Assembly: GCA_001839685.1 (NCBI GenBank)
Contig: MLAK01000664.1
Coordinates: 9,938 to 73,937 of the forward strand
Direction of reading: 5' to 3'
From: Tritrichomonas foetus
Taxonomy: Eukaryota; Parabasalia; Tritrichomonadida; Tritrichomonadidae
Length of the DNA stretch: 64,000 nt
The position numbers were made by a program, and so were the translations under genes. Positions 49,951-59,631 of the stretch are shown one piece after another (position 1 is the first letter of the stretch; every line of letters begins with the position of its first letter). Below the pieces are notes generated by a model. That model was not told where the DNA came from and did not search any database. It worked only from the letters and a program-made list of their open reading frames with translations.

Positions 49951-51261
49951 TCATTTTTTAAAGTTCTTTATAATTTCATCAATAACATGGTAAGTACAAG
50001 CACAAGCAGCAATTACAGTGAATGAAGCAATTACTATAGCCAGCATTTTATTATACCATTTCAAGTTTGGAACATTTTTTAAGTAAAACAACGATGGCAT
50101 GAGGAAAATGATAATCGGTGTAAATAATCCACCAAATATATCAAAAAATAGACATACATTATCTGACGTTGATGCTAATAAAGATGTTAATAAAACTATT
50201 GTTCCTCCAATCATAATCCATCTCATATTTGTTGCATTATTTCCCCATATCAAATGATTAATAGAATTCCTTGCAGCCCAAATAACAAGAGGTGATGATA
50301 AAACAAGAGATACTATTACACACAGAATAGTTATTGTTGTAAACCAATGTTTCATTGGGTAGAATTCTAAAGCAGATCCTTCTCCCAAGTTATCAAACAA
50401 GTAAAGATAAGTGAACAACCCAAACATATTATAAAGCAAGTATGAAACACCAACAGTCATTCCTGCTAAAGTAAAAGCTCTTCTTAATGTACAATTGCTT
50501 AAATGTTCAAGTGTTGGAAAAAGGTTAATATGGCAATTAAACGCCATGGAATTCACACTTAACGCATTGATCATTACATCACTGATAGAAAATCCAACAA
50601 GTTTGTGATCTGGGTCAAATCCATCTTCAACAATACCACGACCGAACCAATAAATCGCATGAATAACCATAACAATAATTGAAATGGTGGAAAGTATTTC
50701 AAACTTTTCTAGTTTTGCAATTTGTCGGAAAATAGTTAAAGGAAATACCAATAAAGTAGAAATTAAAAAGCACCAAAATGCATTTGATCCAAAAACTGGG
50801 TGATTCGAACCTACAACTTTGTTCATCAACCTTCCATTCCAGTGAGCATAAATCATACATGCACCAAACTGAACTAAAAAAATCATAACGTTGACAATCC
50901 ATAATCTTTTTTCACCAAATGTATGCGAAAATAAACCTCTATAGTCATATTTTTGGCAAAAAAAGGATGATTTTATCATAAAATACAAAGCAGTATATGC
51001 AATCAAAGCGAAAATTGTAGATATGATCAACGCACAACCAACTCCTAATGTATAGCAATAAGGAACTAATAATGTCCCTGATCCAATTGCAGTATTTAAC
51101 ATTAATTGAAATGACCCTAATAATGTACTGTTCGCAGGAACAGATATCGCAAAAAGTTGATCATCTAAATTGGATTTATTATCTCCTACTGATTCATATG
51201 AATACAGATCCTGAGAAAAGGCAAAGCCTGGTTGAAGTATTGGATCATCACGTGCATCCAT
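49951..51261 (-). CDS. AAAP-family amino-acid transporter
   Basis: A 436-residue membrane protein with about 11 transmembrane helices and the opening typical of the amino acid/auxin permease family (PF01490): LLGSFQLMLNTAIGSGTLLV at about 45-64, then PYCYTLGVGCALIIS. Other family-like segments are VNSMAFNCHINLFPTLEHLS in TM6, and YLLYNMFGLFTYLYLFDNLG. Members carry neutral amino acids with H+ or Na+ across the plasma or lysosomal membrane; the substrate here is not predictable. The acidic N-terminal tail of about 40 residues is cytosolic. The ATG at 51261 is clear. The gene is functionally in keeping with the nearby TOR gene, but no regulatory link is visible. Confidence 0.9.
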   Translation of the reverse strand: MDARDDPILQPGFAFSQDLYSYESVGDNKSNLDDQLFAISVPANSTLLGSFQLMLNTAIGSGTLLVPYCYTLGVGCALIISTIFALIAYTALYFMIKSSFFCQKYDYRGLFSHTFGEKRLWIVNVMIFLVQFGACMIYAHWNGRLMNKVVGSNHPVFGSNAFWCFLISTLLVFPLTIFRQIAKLEKFEILSTISIIVMVIHAIYWFGRGIVEDGFDPDHKLVGFSISDVMINALSVNSMAFNCHINLFPTLEHLSNCTLRRAFTLAGMTVGVSYLLYNMFGLFTYLYLFDNLGEGSALEFYPMKHWFTTITILCVIVSLVLSSPLVIWAARNSINHLIWGNNATNMRWIMIGGTIVLLTSLLASTSDNVCLFFDIFGGLFTPIIIFLMPSLFYLKNVPNLKWYNKMLAIVIASFTVIAACACTYHVIDEIIKNFKK

Positions 51262-52098
51262 TTTATCAAAGATTCAATAACAAAAATGATTTGAGATGAC
51301 AAAAATTTACTTTCAATCATTTTCAAAGCTGTTTTACATCATCGTTTATTTTTGAGAATCGAGGGTTATGTAAAGTCTAAGAAAATCAAACACCTTATTA
51401 AACAAGTTAGATATTTTTGTACAAGGGATAAAAATGATTAGAAATGTCTCTTAGTGATATGATACATCAAAGTTTATGAATTTTTTTGAAAGCATTTGAA
51501 ATCACTTTGAACCGTTATTTGTTTAGATCACATTTTCCTGTTGACATTTTCTGATCATGAACTTTGGAAAGTTGTGGTATATGGAGATGTGTTGATAGAA
51601 CACATTATTTCATTGGATGATGAATGACCATCATAAATGATTTTCATATTCGCTTCATGTTGGCCATTATTTCAAATATTTTGGATATTATTAGGGATAT
51701 ATATTAGCCATAAAATATCTTGGCGCATTAACAAAGGAAAAAACAAAATATAATAGAATTCAGGTAACAATTAATATTTTTTTCTCATCAAGTATTTTAT
51801 CTTGGTTATCTTTTCATTATTTTATTCTCATTAGAATCATGATATTGATTTATATGACTTTGAATAATGCAAGATACAGTGTAGTTGAAGAAAATTTGAT
51901 TCGAAATTTCAAAGAAAATCTACTAAAATTTCCTTTTCAAAAAAGTTTCTTTTTCAACTTTTAAAAGCTTATCTGGCCATAAATCGATTACCATCGACCG
52001 TATAAAAATAGAAATAGTCCAAAATCAGATTTTATAAATTTCATTTCATTATTGAAAAAGTTTCAGAATTTCTGAGAATTTGACGGCTTCGACTTTGG
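51262..52098. other. Intergenic region between divergent genes
   Basis: About 840 bases shared by the transporter (minus) and RLP24 (plus). On the minus strand, TCATT-type sites lie 20-50 bases before the transporter start. No coding region or RNA was recognised. Confidence 0.55.
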
Positions 52099-52104
52099 TC
52101 ATTC
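52099..52104 (+). promoter_or_regulatory. Initiator-like TCATTC of RLP24
   Basis: TCATTC sits with its candidate +1 adenine at 52101, 7 bases before the ATG at 52108. It fits the trichomonad initiator consensus. Confidence 0.55.
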
Positions 52105-52107
52105 ATC

Positions 52108-52653
52108 ATGGTGCGCATTGAGAAATGTTCTTTCTGTGGAGGCCCAGTTTGGCCAGGCCACGGAACAATGTTTGTACGTAACGATTGCAAATGCTTCAGA
52201 TTTTGCCGAAAGAAGTGTCGTAAATTCTGGATGAAGAAGAAGAATCCAAGGAAATTCAAATGGACCAAGGCCTATCGTGCCGCTATGGGCAAGGACCTTG
52301 TTGTCGACTCGACATTCGATTTCGAACAGAGGAGGAACAGGCCAGTCAAATACGATCGCGATCTTGTTGCTGCAACTCTACGAACAATCAGATTGGTTGA
52401 CGAAATTCGCCAGCAAAGAGAAGCCGCACATTGGGAACGCAGAATGATGCAATCTCACGCTATCGAAACTCAACAGAAGCTTCAGGACATTGCCGAGAAT
52501 ATCAACCTCATCACAAGAGTTCCTGAGGTCGTGAGAGAACAGACACAGAGAGCCGAAGCTGAAATCGAACAGCATAAACAGATGATGATTGAAGAACGTC
52601 GCGAAAAAAGGCGACAAGAGCGAGAACGTAAAGCACAGGAAGAACAGCAGTGA
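52108..52653 (+). CDS. RLP24: RLP24, 60S ribosome-assembly factor
   Basis: A 181-residue protein matching RLP24/RSL24D1 from the first residues: MVRIEKCSFCGGPVWPGHG, then MFVRNDCKCFRFCRKKC and NPRKFKWTKAYRAAMGKDL, and FDFEQRRNRPVKYDR. The zinc site C7, C10, C33, C37 is intact. It is a placeholder for eL24 on pre-60S particles and, in yeast, activates the AAA-ATPase Drg1 for its own release. The long charged C-terminal helix (about 95-181) is typical and separates RLP24 from mature eL24. Codon choice is richer in C-ending codons than the neighbours, as in highly expressed genes. The start is fixed by the initiator 7 bases upstream. Confidence 0.96.
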   Translation: MVRIEKCSFCGGPVWPGHGTMFVRNDCKCFRFCRKKCRKFWMKKKNPRKFKWTKAYRAAMGKDLVVDSTFDFEQRRNRPVKYDRDLVAATLRTIRLVDEIRQQREAAHWERRMMQSHAIETQQKLQDIAENINLITRVPEVVREQTQRAEAEIEQHKQMMIEERREKRRQERERKAQEEQQ

Positions 52654-53408
52654 ATTTCGTATTCTTAAAATATTAAAGTCTTTTGAATATTCATTTCAAT
52701 GATTTCATCTTTTTTTTTTTTTTTTTTTTTCATTCAAGAGAGTGATTCTTTTTTGGTAGACATTAAATATACATCTGCATTTAGGCCAAAAGTCAAGCCA
52801 TGAGTTCAAATTCTCCTTTAGAATGACTGAGGTCCTTTTACACATTACATTCATGCTCAAAATGAATTGAATGTCAAATAAAGGTCAAAATGTGGAATTT
52901 CATGAATGCAAATGTGATGTGAACTTTGCTGTTGCTTTGGGTCAACTTAGACTTGGAGGGGATGTGTTCACACGCCAGCACCTCTTTCAATGGTCAAATT
53001 GGTCGAAGATATCTGTAAAGCTACATCACATTATCCTATTTTTCTGTCAAAATGCATTTCTCTTGAGCAAACCCTTAAAAATAGACGAAATTTGGTTGAA
53101 ATTTTTTTCAAGATTGGTTGAAATACAGAGGTACAGATATAAATATGAAGGTGCTTTTTTCATGAAAGTTCATTCATTGAACAACTAGAATATCAAAAAA
53201 TATGATTTCAAATTTGAAATCATGTGATTATAAAAGAAAAATGAATTCTAACTGTATGTTTTAACGGAAAATCAAACCTTTTAGTAGTTGAGCATGTTCA
53301 TTGTGTGGATATTATGGTTTTTCAGTGTTGCAATTCGACCATTTAAGTACACAATTAAATATTTTTTGCCATTCCATTCAAAAAAAATGTCAGATTTTAT
53401 TTTTCATC
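52654..53408. other. Intergenic region with poly-T tract
   Basis: About 755 bases. A 21-base poly-T runs from 52710 to 52730, just after RLP24. A 105-codon frame at 52871-53188 has no recognisable content and is not called. AACCTTTTAG near 53276-53285 resembles the CCTTT element but is about 125 bases from the next ATG. Confidence 0.55.
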
Positions 53409-55886
53409 ATGGATTGCATTACTAATGCAGAAGAACAAAATAATCTTTTAAAATGCATACGAGATACACAAATTGAACTTCATTCTCATTTTGTTAGGCG
53501 CCAATTTGAAGAATCTCAAGTTGATAAATATCAAGCCTTAAAAACACAAAAAATGTTTTCTTTTAAACAGAAATTAAAAAAATACTACCTTCAACATTTT
53601 TATATTGAACAAATACTTAATCCTAAAAATGTTGATCCAAAAATAAAAGATTTTAAAATTGCAGAAACTTCAGGCCCAAAAATAAATTATAACATTATTG
53701 ATTTTCATCAGATTGAATTGAAAGATATTTGCTTATCTAATGAGCTTAGTGATTTAACAATCGATTTTATTACTTATAGTGTAATTCCCTCATATTTCAA
53801 TTTCTTCATCACTCATAAAAATGTTGAAGATTTCAGTGAATTTATTGAATATATACATAAAAATGATAAAACAACAGATCACAAAATGTTTTTTAAGTAC
53901 ACAAGAGTTATCTACTCAACACCTCACTTTTTAAATTTTTGTGCAAATACTTTCCAACCTGTTTTCCTTGAATATTTACATAAACAAGAAAAAGATATCA
54001 TCAAACCAGAAGAATTATTTGATAAATTGTTCAAATCAATTGAGAATAATCTTGGTTTATGTCCTCCACTATTTCATGATTTAGTTTGTTCTGAAAAAAC
54101 AATTACACATTTCCATGAAAATTTCTTTTTACAACTGTTTAAATGCCCTGCCCGATTTTCGTCGATTCCAGAATATTATGAATTTCCAAAAAACTTTTTT
54201 GACAAATTTAATAATTTTCTCTTCACATTAGACAAATCTGGAAAGAATTATATATCATTAATGTATGAACTTTTCCAAAATTCATCAAAGAATAGCAACA
54301 TTTTCATTGACGATAAATCACCGAGATTTTTTACATCATTTGATATTCAAATCCTCCAGAATAATAAACAATATAATTACATTGATTATACATATGTTAA
54401 AGAAGTATATATGAACGAAAAAGAACAACCTACACCATCGATTTGCCAACCTAATCCTTTAACAGAAGTTTTTCGAGAACTTTTGAAATTGTCAGATATT
54501 CTACCATCAAATATTAAATTTCAACAGAATTTCTCATTGTATAATCTTTTAATGGAACTTTTGGTTAAAACAGGTAATTTTCATCATCAAATTGAAAGAC
54601 ATTTTCTCTTAAATAAGACAAAAGAGATATTAGAAATTGGAAAATATAAATTTAAAGATTTAGTTGCTTCTTGTGAGGAGATGATAAAGAATTATGACTA
54701 TTTTGAAGATAAGATTTATAAAATAAAACATGATTTAGATCTTTTGATCTCAATTGACTACTCTTTTTCTATTCTGTGTAATCACACAAGAGACCTAATG
54801 TTTTTGCTACAATCAACACATAAAAGAATCAATCCATATGATTTAAATGAAATTTCCGATATTTGTAATAATCCGGAAACTTTGATTCAACATATGAAAA
54901 CCATCACTCAAGACAGATATAATTACTATGTAAAAAGAGTAAATAACTTACGATTTTCACACTTCCTTGAAAAATATAAAGATTTAAATCGATTGGATGC
55001 TCTCTTTCATGAATTTATTGAAAGTAAAAAAGATGAAATTATTCAAAAATATGTAGATGAATGTCCTAATTTAAGTAAGTTAACAAGCCCCAAAAATATA
55101 TCTTTGTTAAATCCAATATTGGAAAGCTTGAAGAAGACACTTGAATCTAATGGATCACCACTTGAAATTCTTGATTTATTCATGAATACAATGAATGAAG
55201 CTCGCGTGTTAGTCGAAGATAACCCTGAGCCAATTATTGCTTCTCACTTGTTTTACATTTGTTTAATTCTTGTCAATCCACAAAAATTTATATCTTTGAT
55301 TTCTTATCTTGACACATTCTTCTTCAAACCATTAAATGGCACTAATAACAATAAATTGTCTTTTCGTGAACATTTAATAGAGATACTTAGTAATTTTTAT
55401 CAAAATGATCAAATGGCTAAGAGAGAATTAGCGTGTTTTATACCAATTGCTACTTCTATTAATATTTTAGTCCAAGCAAAATTACTTCCAACAAATGAAT
55501 CCAATTCTAACAAATCTGATTTGCTAAAGCTAAAAAATCACAATAATCCATCATCAAATGAAATTATTGAACAATTAACTACATTGAAAAAATCACATAT
55601 TAAAATAATTTCCGATTCTACATTACTAATTTATGAAGTTGAACTTTCAACCTCAAAGGAAAAGGGTATTGAATATGATTTAATAATAATTGCTGAAAAT
55701 ACGCTTAATAGTTGGTTTTTCCGCCAAAAGCAAGACAGCAACTCACCCAAACAAATTATTTATTTGGAAAATAGAAATATCCCAGAAAAAATAAAAATGA
55801 AAGAGAATTATAAGTTTATATATAGCAAGGAAGACTTAACAAATCAACTAGAAAATCTAGTGCTCGATATTTATGACCATTCATAA
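53409..55886 (+). CDS. Large helical protein, possible VPS9-like RabGEF
   Basis: The frame opens with TTG at 53301. The ATG at 53409 gives 825 residues starting MDCITNAEEQNN, with TCATC just upstream. The first ~120 residues look coiled coil and the rest is helical. Around residues 600-700 the stretch NPEPIIASHLFYICLILVNP followed by KFISLISYLDTFFFKPLNG resembles the core of the VPS9 domain (PILIYVIIKAxPxxLxxNLxYIxxF pattern), which activates Rab5-type GTPases. The usual catalytic aspartate before the first proline is not clearly there. The assignment is tentative; without it the gene is an unrecognised cytosolic protein. The C-terminal ~150 residues are mixed and unassigned. Confidence 0.5.
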   Translation: MDCITNAEEQNNLLKCIRDTQIELHSHFVRRQFEESQVDKYQALKTQKMFSFKQKLKKYYLQHFYIEQILNPKNVDPKIKDFKIAETSGPKINYNIIDFHQIELKDICLSNELSDLTIDFITYSVIPSYFNFFITHKNVEDFSEFIEYIHKNDKTTDHKMFFKYTRVIYSTPHFLNFCANTFQPVFLEYLHKQEKDIIKPEELFDKLFKSIENNLGLCPPLFHDLVCSEKTITHFHENFFLQLFKCPARFSSIPEYYEFPKNFFDKFNNFLFTLDKSGKNYISLMYELFQNSSKNSNIFIDDKSPRFFTSFDIQILQNNKQYNYIDYTYVKEVYMNEKEQPTPSICQPNPLTEVFRELLKLSDILPSNIKFQQNFSLYNLLMELLVKTGNFHHQIERHFLLNKTKEILEIGKYKFKDLVASCEEMIKNYDYFEDKIYKIKHDLDLLISIDYSFSILCNHTRDLMFLLQSTHKRINPYDLNEISDICNNPETLIQHMKTITQDRYNYYVKRVNNLRFSHFLEKYKDLNRLDALFHEFIESKKDEIIQKYVDECPNLSKLTSPKNISLLNPILESLKKTLESNGSPLEILDLFMNTMNEARVLVEDNPEPIIASHLFYICLILVNPQKFISLISYLDTFFFKPLNGTNNNKLSFREHLIEILSNFYQNDQMAKRELACFIPIATSINILVQAKLLPTNESNSNKSDLLKLKNHNNPSSNEIIEQLTTLKKSHIKIISDSTLLIYEVELSTSKEKGIEYDLIIIAENTLNSWFFRQKQDSNSPKQIIYLENRNIPEKIKMKENYKFIYSKEDLTNQLENLVLDIYDHS

Positions 55887-55993
55887 GTTTTACATTGTTT
55901 TGTATTATTAGTAAACATTATATGAACTAGAAAAAACATCGATATATATAAAGATAAAAAACAATTGTATTCTTTAAAATTACAAAAACAATT

Positions 55994-57088
55994 CTATAGA
56001 ACAAATATTTCGAGAATTTCTCGCAACTCTTCAATATTATCCAAACATCCGCGTAGTTTTTCATTTACAGTATATTCTGCATCTTCAACATCTTGTAGAT
56101 ATGGCTGAAGCACGCCTGCTTGCGAATTACTCATGTTTATCACATCGCCTGTGTTTGTGTTCACGAGGAGGCCTGGAACTCCACGGGCCATGTTTATAAT
56201 TTGGGCGTATTTTGATCTGTAAGTTCCAATAAATACATTTGCATTAACTAGCTCTGAAAAACATTCATGTGGATTCTTACATTCTTGAACATTCGTCAAA
56301 GACTTTCTGAGAATTTTTGAAGTATCATGATTATTTGTGAATAAGACAAATCTCGATTTTTTATCAATAACGTGATTATTAATCACGTTGGTGAAGTTTT
56401 TTCCTACTGACTTAGGATCCTTCATTGTTTTCATACGATGCACATGATCAAAGACTCGAGCTTCGATCCCAATGATATATTTTTGATTGTCATTTGATGA
56501 CGATTTTTGAGGTGGATTAATTTCGAAGAAATGATGGGCAAGAAAGTAAACAGCATGCATGCCAAAAAGAGACCTTAAACGAGAGCCAATAAAATGATTT
56601 CCATAAAGTGTTGTAATATCGTCATAATTCCGAATAAGAATTGGAATTGATGGTGAGTCAGTCAGAAAATACGTTTCATTTTTACAGAAAATTTCACGAG
56701 CGACTCGAAGTCGGAAAAAATTATCTGTTTCATATAATTTTGGCTTTATTTCTTTGAATTTTAGTAAAAATTCTGGCTGTTTTTTAGTGAGTGGATAATT
56801 CCGCATTTCTAATTTGATGCTTCGATTTAATGCATAGGCGATGGCGGCACCAAAAATAAAATGGTTAAATTGCTCCTCTATTGTTGAAAATCGAGATGAT
56901 ATAATAACGTGGCTATTTGGATTTAATGGATAGGAAAATGTTTGATATGCTTTTTCGATTTCTTCTTTCGTAATTTCTGAAGTATTTGAAATATCTTGAT
57001 AGCCTTTAGACCATGTAGGAAGACTTAGTTTTTGTATTTTTGTTTGAAGATCATCGCAAAACACGAATGTTAAAAACAAGGTCAACAT
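55994..57088 (-). CDS. Secretory-pathway protein, possible fucosyltransferase-like glycosyltransferase
   Basis: The frame opens with TTG at 57112. The ATG at 57088 gives 364 residues with a short signal peptide (MLTLFLTFVFC). Two segments recall the donor-binding half of GT-B fucosyltransferase-like enzymes: KYIIGIEARVFDHVHRMK, then RFVLFTNNHDTSKILRK, and CFSELVNANVFIGTYRSKYA with a GVPG turn after it. The N-terminal half has the helix FNHFIFGAAIAYALNRSIKL. This ordering (an R-x-x-D/H loop, a 'can see' loop, then a GT-x-x-S loop) fits but does not prove a glycosyltransferase. There is no membrane anchor other than the signal peptide. Two tandem TTGACCTT motifs lie just upstream. Confidence 0.55.
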   Translation of the reverse strand: MLTLFLTFVFCDDLQTKIQKLSLPTWSKGYQDISNTSEITKEEIEKAYQTFSYPLNPNSHVIISSRFSTIEEQFNHFIFGAAIAYALNRSIKLEMRNYPLTKKQPEFLLKFKEIKPKLYETDNFFRLRVAREIFCKNETYFLTDSPSIPILIRNYDDITTLYGNHFIGSRLRSLFGMHAVYFLAHHFFEINPPQKSSSNDNQKYIIGIEARVFDHVHRMKTMKDPKSVGKNFTNVINNHVIDKKSRFVLFTNNHDTSKILRKSLTNVQECKNPHECFSELVNANVFIGTYRSKYAQIINMARGVPGLLVNTNTGDVINMSNSQAGVLQPYLQDVEDAEYTVNEKLRGCLDNIEELREILEIFVL

Positions 57089-57114
57089 TTTACTTTGAAC
57101 AAACTTAGTCAATC

Positions 57115-57133
57115 AAGGTCAAATAAGGTCAAA
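57115..57133 (-). promoter_or_regulatory. Tandem TTTGACCTT motifs
   Basis: On the minus strand TTTGACCTT occurs twice, at 57125-57133 and 57115-57123, spaced 10 bases apart and 27-45 bases before the ATG at 57088. The core and spacing match the TTCACCTTT pair at 38633-38651. Confidence 0.5.
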
Positions 57134-57351
57134 TTTAAAGATTCATCAAAGGAAGTTTATTTGTTTAAAATCTGTATGATTAACCTTTAAAATGGTATTT
57201 TAATGAGTGATATTCGACAAACAAATGTGAGGCTAAAATTATTGATGATTTATAAGGATATTTGTTCGGTATATAGAAGTATTCAAAGTTTTTTTTTATT
57301 TGTGATTTTTTCGATATCATCATAAAAACAGCGACCGTTAAATCATCCATT

Positions 57352-57714
57352 ATGGAAGGAAATGATAAAGTTGAAACAGAACTTTTGTACCTTCTACAAC
57401 ATTTGAACGATGCAATGGACATCATGGAGAATCTTGAAGAAGAAAACAGACCAGCGCTCGTCGATACAGTCGGAAATATTGTACAATCATTCAAAACACT
57501 CCACGAACTCGAACCTACGATTTCAGGATCAGTTCCAATGGAGCTCCTCGAGCAGATTGACCAAGGAAATAATCCAGACGACTACTCCAGAAAACTCGTA
57601 GAAGAATCACAGCAAAGCGCCAAACGAATAGAGGAAAAGCAAAAGTGGATGCAAAGCTTCAAAGATAGCCTAGACATGTCAATCGACTCAACTTTTCCCA
57701 ACAAGAAGTTATAA
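57352..57714 (+). CDS. MED10: MED10, Mediator middle-module subunit
   Basis: A 120-residue helical protein matching MED10 along its whole length: an N-terminal helix (ELLYLLQHLNDAMDIMENLE), IVQSFKTLHELE, then the family signature SVPMELLEQIDQGNNPDDYS. This is followed by a basic helix (KRIEEKQKWMQSFKDSL) and a short tail with FP. The signature IP-x-E-x-L-x-x-ID-x-GxNPDxYTRE is nearly complete. MED10 sits in the Mediator middle module and links to MED14. Length equals the usual 120-135. The ATG at 57352 is 7 bases after a TCATCC that is close to the initiator consensus. Codon use resembles that of RLP24. Confidence 0.92.
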   Translation: MEGNDKVETELLYLLQHLNDAMDIMENLEEENRPALVDTVGNIVQSFKTLHELEPTISGSVPMELLEQIDQGNNPDDYSRKLVEESQQSAKRIEEKQKWMQSFKDSLDMSIDSTFPNKKL

Positions 57715-58416
57715 TTTTTTTATATTATTTTTTATATTAATGGTTTATTATAGTGGTTTTGTTTTTTATAAAATAAACTAGCTATTTTGCACCTAATTTC
57801 CTATCTTTATGATAATTCATCATACTCTTCAAAATCAGCGTTCGAAAAAATATATAATATTTGTTTTCTCTTCCAACACAAAATGGAAATATATATTTCA
57901 TATATATGTATAATCAATTTATGAGATATATCATTGAATCTTGAACACAATGTTGAGATCTGATTTCAGTTTGAATTCACCTGTATCTACATGTTTCCTT
58001 CTATAGTAATATCAACCATTCTAATAAATATGGAGTTCGCACTTGTGCCCAAGGGTTGCAAAAATTATGCCTAAGGTTTGAGAAAAATCAGAATAAATTA
58101 GGCATCTTTGTAACTTAAGAACCCCTATGCCTATAAATCCTTGTGCCCACGATTTTCGATTTTCAAAATCATTTTGGGCATAAGTATGAACCCTAAACAA
58201 ATATTCTTTTCCATTATTCTTAAAAGAATTTTTGCATTTTCAGCACAATAAAAACATTTCTGAAAAAAGAAATCATAAATCTAATAATTGAATGTGTCAA
58301 TAAACTTTTTTCCCCAAAAGAAAATGTTATTATGAGTATTGATAATAATTATTAGTTGGAGTAAGTAATAATGATTAGATTTAGATAAAAATACCTTTTA
58401 TTATACATTATCTCGT
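57715..58416. other. Convergent intergenic region
   Basis: About 700 bases between MED10 and a minus-strand glycosyltransferase. It contains the TGCCYA cluster at 58042-58194 (separate entry) and otherwise AT-rich sequence without a gene. Confidence 0.6.
58042..58194. repeat. Cluster of TGCCYA hexamers with inverted repeat
   Basis: Six TGCC(C/T)A hexamers lie within about 135 bases: plus strand at 58046, 58068, 58128 and 58144; minus strand at 58099-58104 and 58175-58180. CTTGTGCCCA is repeated directly at 58042-58051 and 58140-58149. The segment AGGGTT-n7-TTATGCCTAA at 58052-58074 has an inverted partner AGGGTT-n5-TTATGCCCAA on the minus strand at 58174-58194. It could be a small non-coding repeat element or MITE relic, or a protein-binding cluster. 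No target-site duplication is evident. Confidence 0.6.
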
Positions 58417-59631
58417 TCAGAAAGAAGCTTTTGAATAAGGGTCTCTTTTGAACGAATGAGGAATTGTAGAATTACACACTTTATACATATGTACGCGCAT
58501 ATTCATCGGTCTTACATATTGATGGATGAGCATTGGCGCCGCATTAAAGCCTGGACAGCCAACATTTCCATTTTCGTCAACAAACAGGCTTCCTTTTCTA
58601 TCACAGTACCCAACAGTTGTCATAAAACCATCGTTCGGTATCACTTTATATGTTATATTTTGTTCATCAAGCATTTTAGTCCGTACAACATAGTTTACGT
58701 ATGCTTGGTCAGGTGGTTTAGTCCATTTTCCTTCCCATTTATCAAGTCCAAACATAATTCGACAGAATTTCAATAACGGTTGAACACCACCGGCCACTGG
58801 TCCTGCACAGATGATTGGTTTAGATTTCATGTCAGATAAGCTGTTTGGATATATTTCTTTAATCCATCCAGAGTTATGTTGACACTTACCAATATTGATG
58901 GATTCTGTTGAAAAGTAAAGGGAATCATCTTGAACAGAACCTAAAAACGGATCACCCTGGAAAAAGCTATCGTAGGCATCAGTCATTATGAATCTTTTGA
59001 AGTTTAATGGATTGAGTCGAAAATAGTCATAAACAAGATGCCATCTGGTCCTGTATCGTCCTTTCATTTGATGTCTGGTCATATCACCAACATCAATTAC
59101 GATAACTCCACAATCGTCAATCACGTTTTGAATATTATCACGGATCTCTTTCGAAGCAACAGAATCGGCCATAACTATAATTGATGACTTAATTCCAGAT
59201 GTTCGAATTGAGCGAATCGTTGTTGGCAATCCATAAATTTTATCGATGGCAACTGTGATAATTACATCTTGGTCACTGCTGGTCGAATTGATTTGAGTAG
59301 GTTTGAAATCGCAAAGCTGACATTTTTCAGTCGTTCGTTTGATTTGAGGATTAGTAAAGTGAGAATCTTCCCACCAATTTTTTCGCCATTTTAACGAAGA
59401 TACAAAACCGTCGCTCGATTCGTCAAGATAAATCGAATTATCATCATCGCGGGAACTAATCATTTTCGTGGACTGTCCATCTCGAGTATTCGTAGTAATT
59501 TCTGATTCAACTGTTTTCGGGGCTTGAGTGTAAGCGATATAATAATAGAATGCGACAACAGTACCAATAACAATTGATATTATGGTAGCTATATTTTTCT
59601 TTTTTCGCGGATTTGCCTTTCTTCTCAGCAT
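58417..59631 (-). CDS. Type II membrane glycosyltransferase-like protein (GT-A type)
   Basis: A 404-residue protein with a basic N-terminus (LRRKANPRKKK) and one membrane anchor at about residues 14-32, typical of Golgi type II enzymes. The luminal part has a GT-A-like order: DVIITVAIDKIYGLPTTIRS, RWHLVYDYFRLNPLNFKRFI, then MTDAYDSFFQGDPFLG, where DxxD/FQxDPF is the likely nucleotide-sugar/metal site (about residues 217-232). Further on, IICAGPVAGGVQPLLKF and PPDQAYVNYVV correspond to acceptor-side loops of related families. Donor sugar and linkage cannot be deduced. A late GCPGFNAAPMLIHQY and paired cysteines follow. The ATG at 59631 is clear. Confidence 0.75.
   Translation of the reverse strand: MLRRKANPRKKKNIATIISIVIGTVVAFYYYIAYTQAPKTVESEITTNTRDGQSTKMISSRDDDNSIYLDESSDGFVSSLKWRKNWWEDSHFTNPQIKRTTEKCQLCDFKPTQINSTSSDQDVIITVAIDKIYGLPTTIRSIRTSGIKSSIIVMADSVASKEIRDNIQNVIDDCGVIVIDVGDMTRHQMKGRYRTRWHLVYDYFRLNPLNFKRFIMTDAYDSFFQGDPFLGSVQDDSLYFSTESINIGKCQHNSGWIKEIYPNSLSDMKSKPIICAGPVAGGVQPLLKFCRIMFGLDKWEGKWTKPPDQAYVNYVVRTKMLDEQNITYKVIPNDGFMTTVGYCDRKGSLFVDENGNVGCPGFNAAPMLIHQYVRPMNMRVHMYKVCNSTIPHSFKRDPYSKASF

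Noticed and set aside
52710..52730. 21-base poly-T as a possible Pol III terminator or retroposon tail
   Set aside because: No Pol III gene or retroposon body lies next to it; it is most simply a homopolymer downstream of RLP24.
52871..53188. 105-codon plus-strand frame MSNKGQNVEF...
   Set aside because: Starts with ATG but shows no domain or coherent composition; too weak to call without RNA or homologues.
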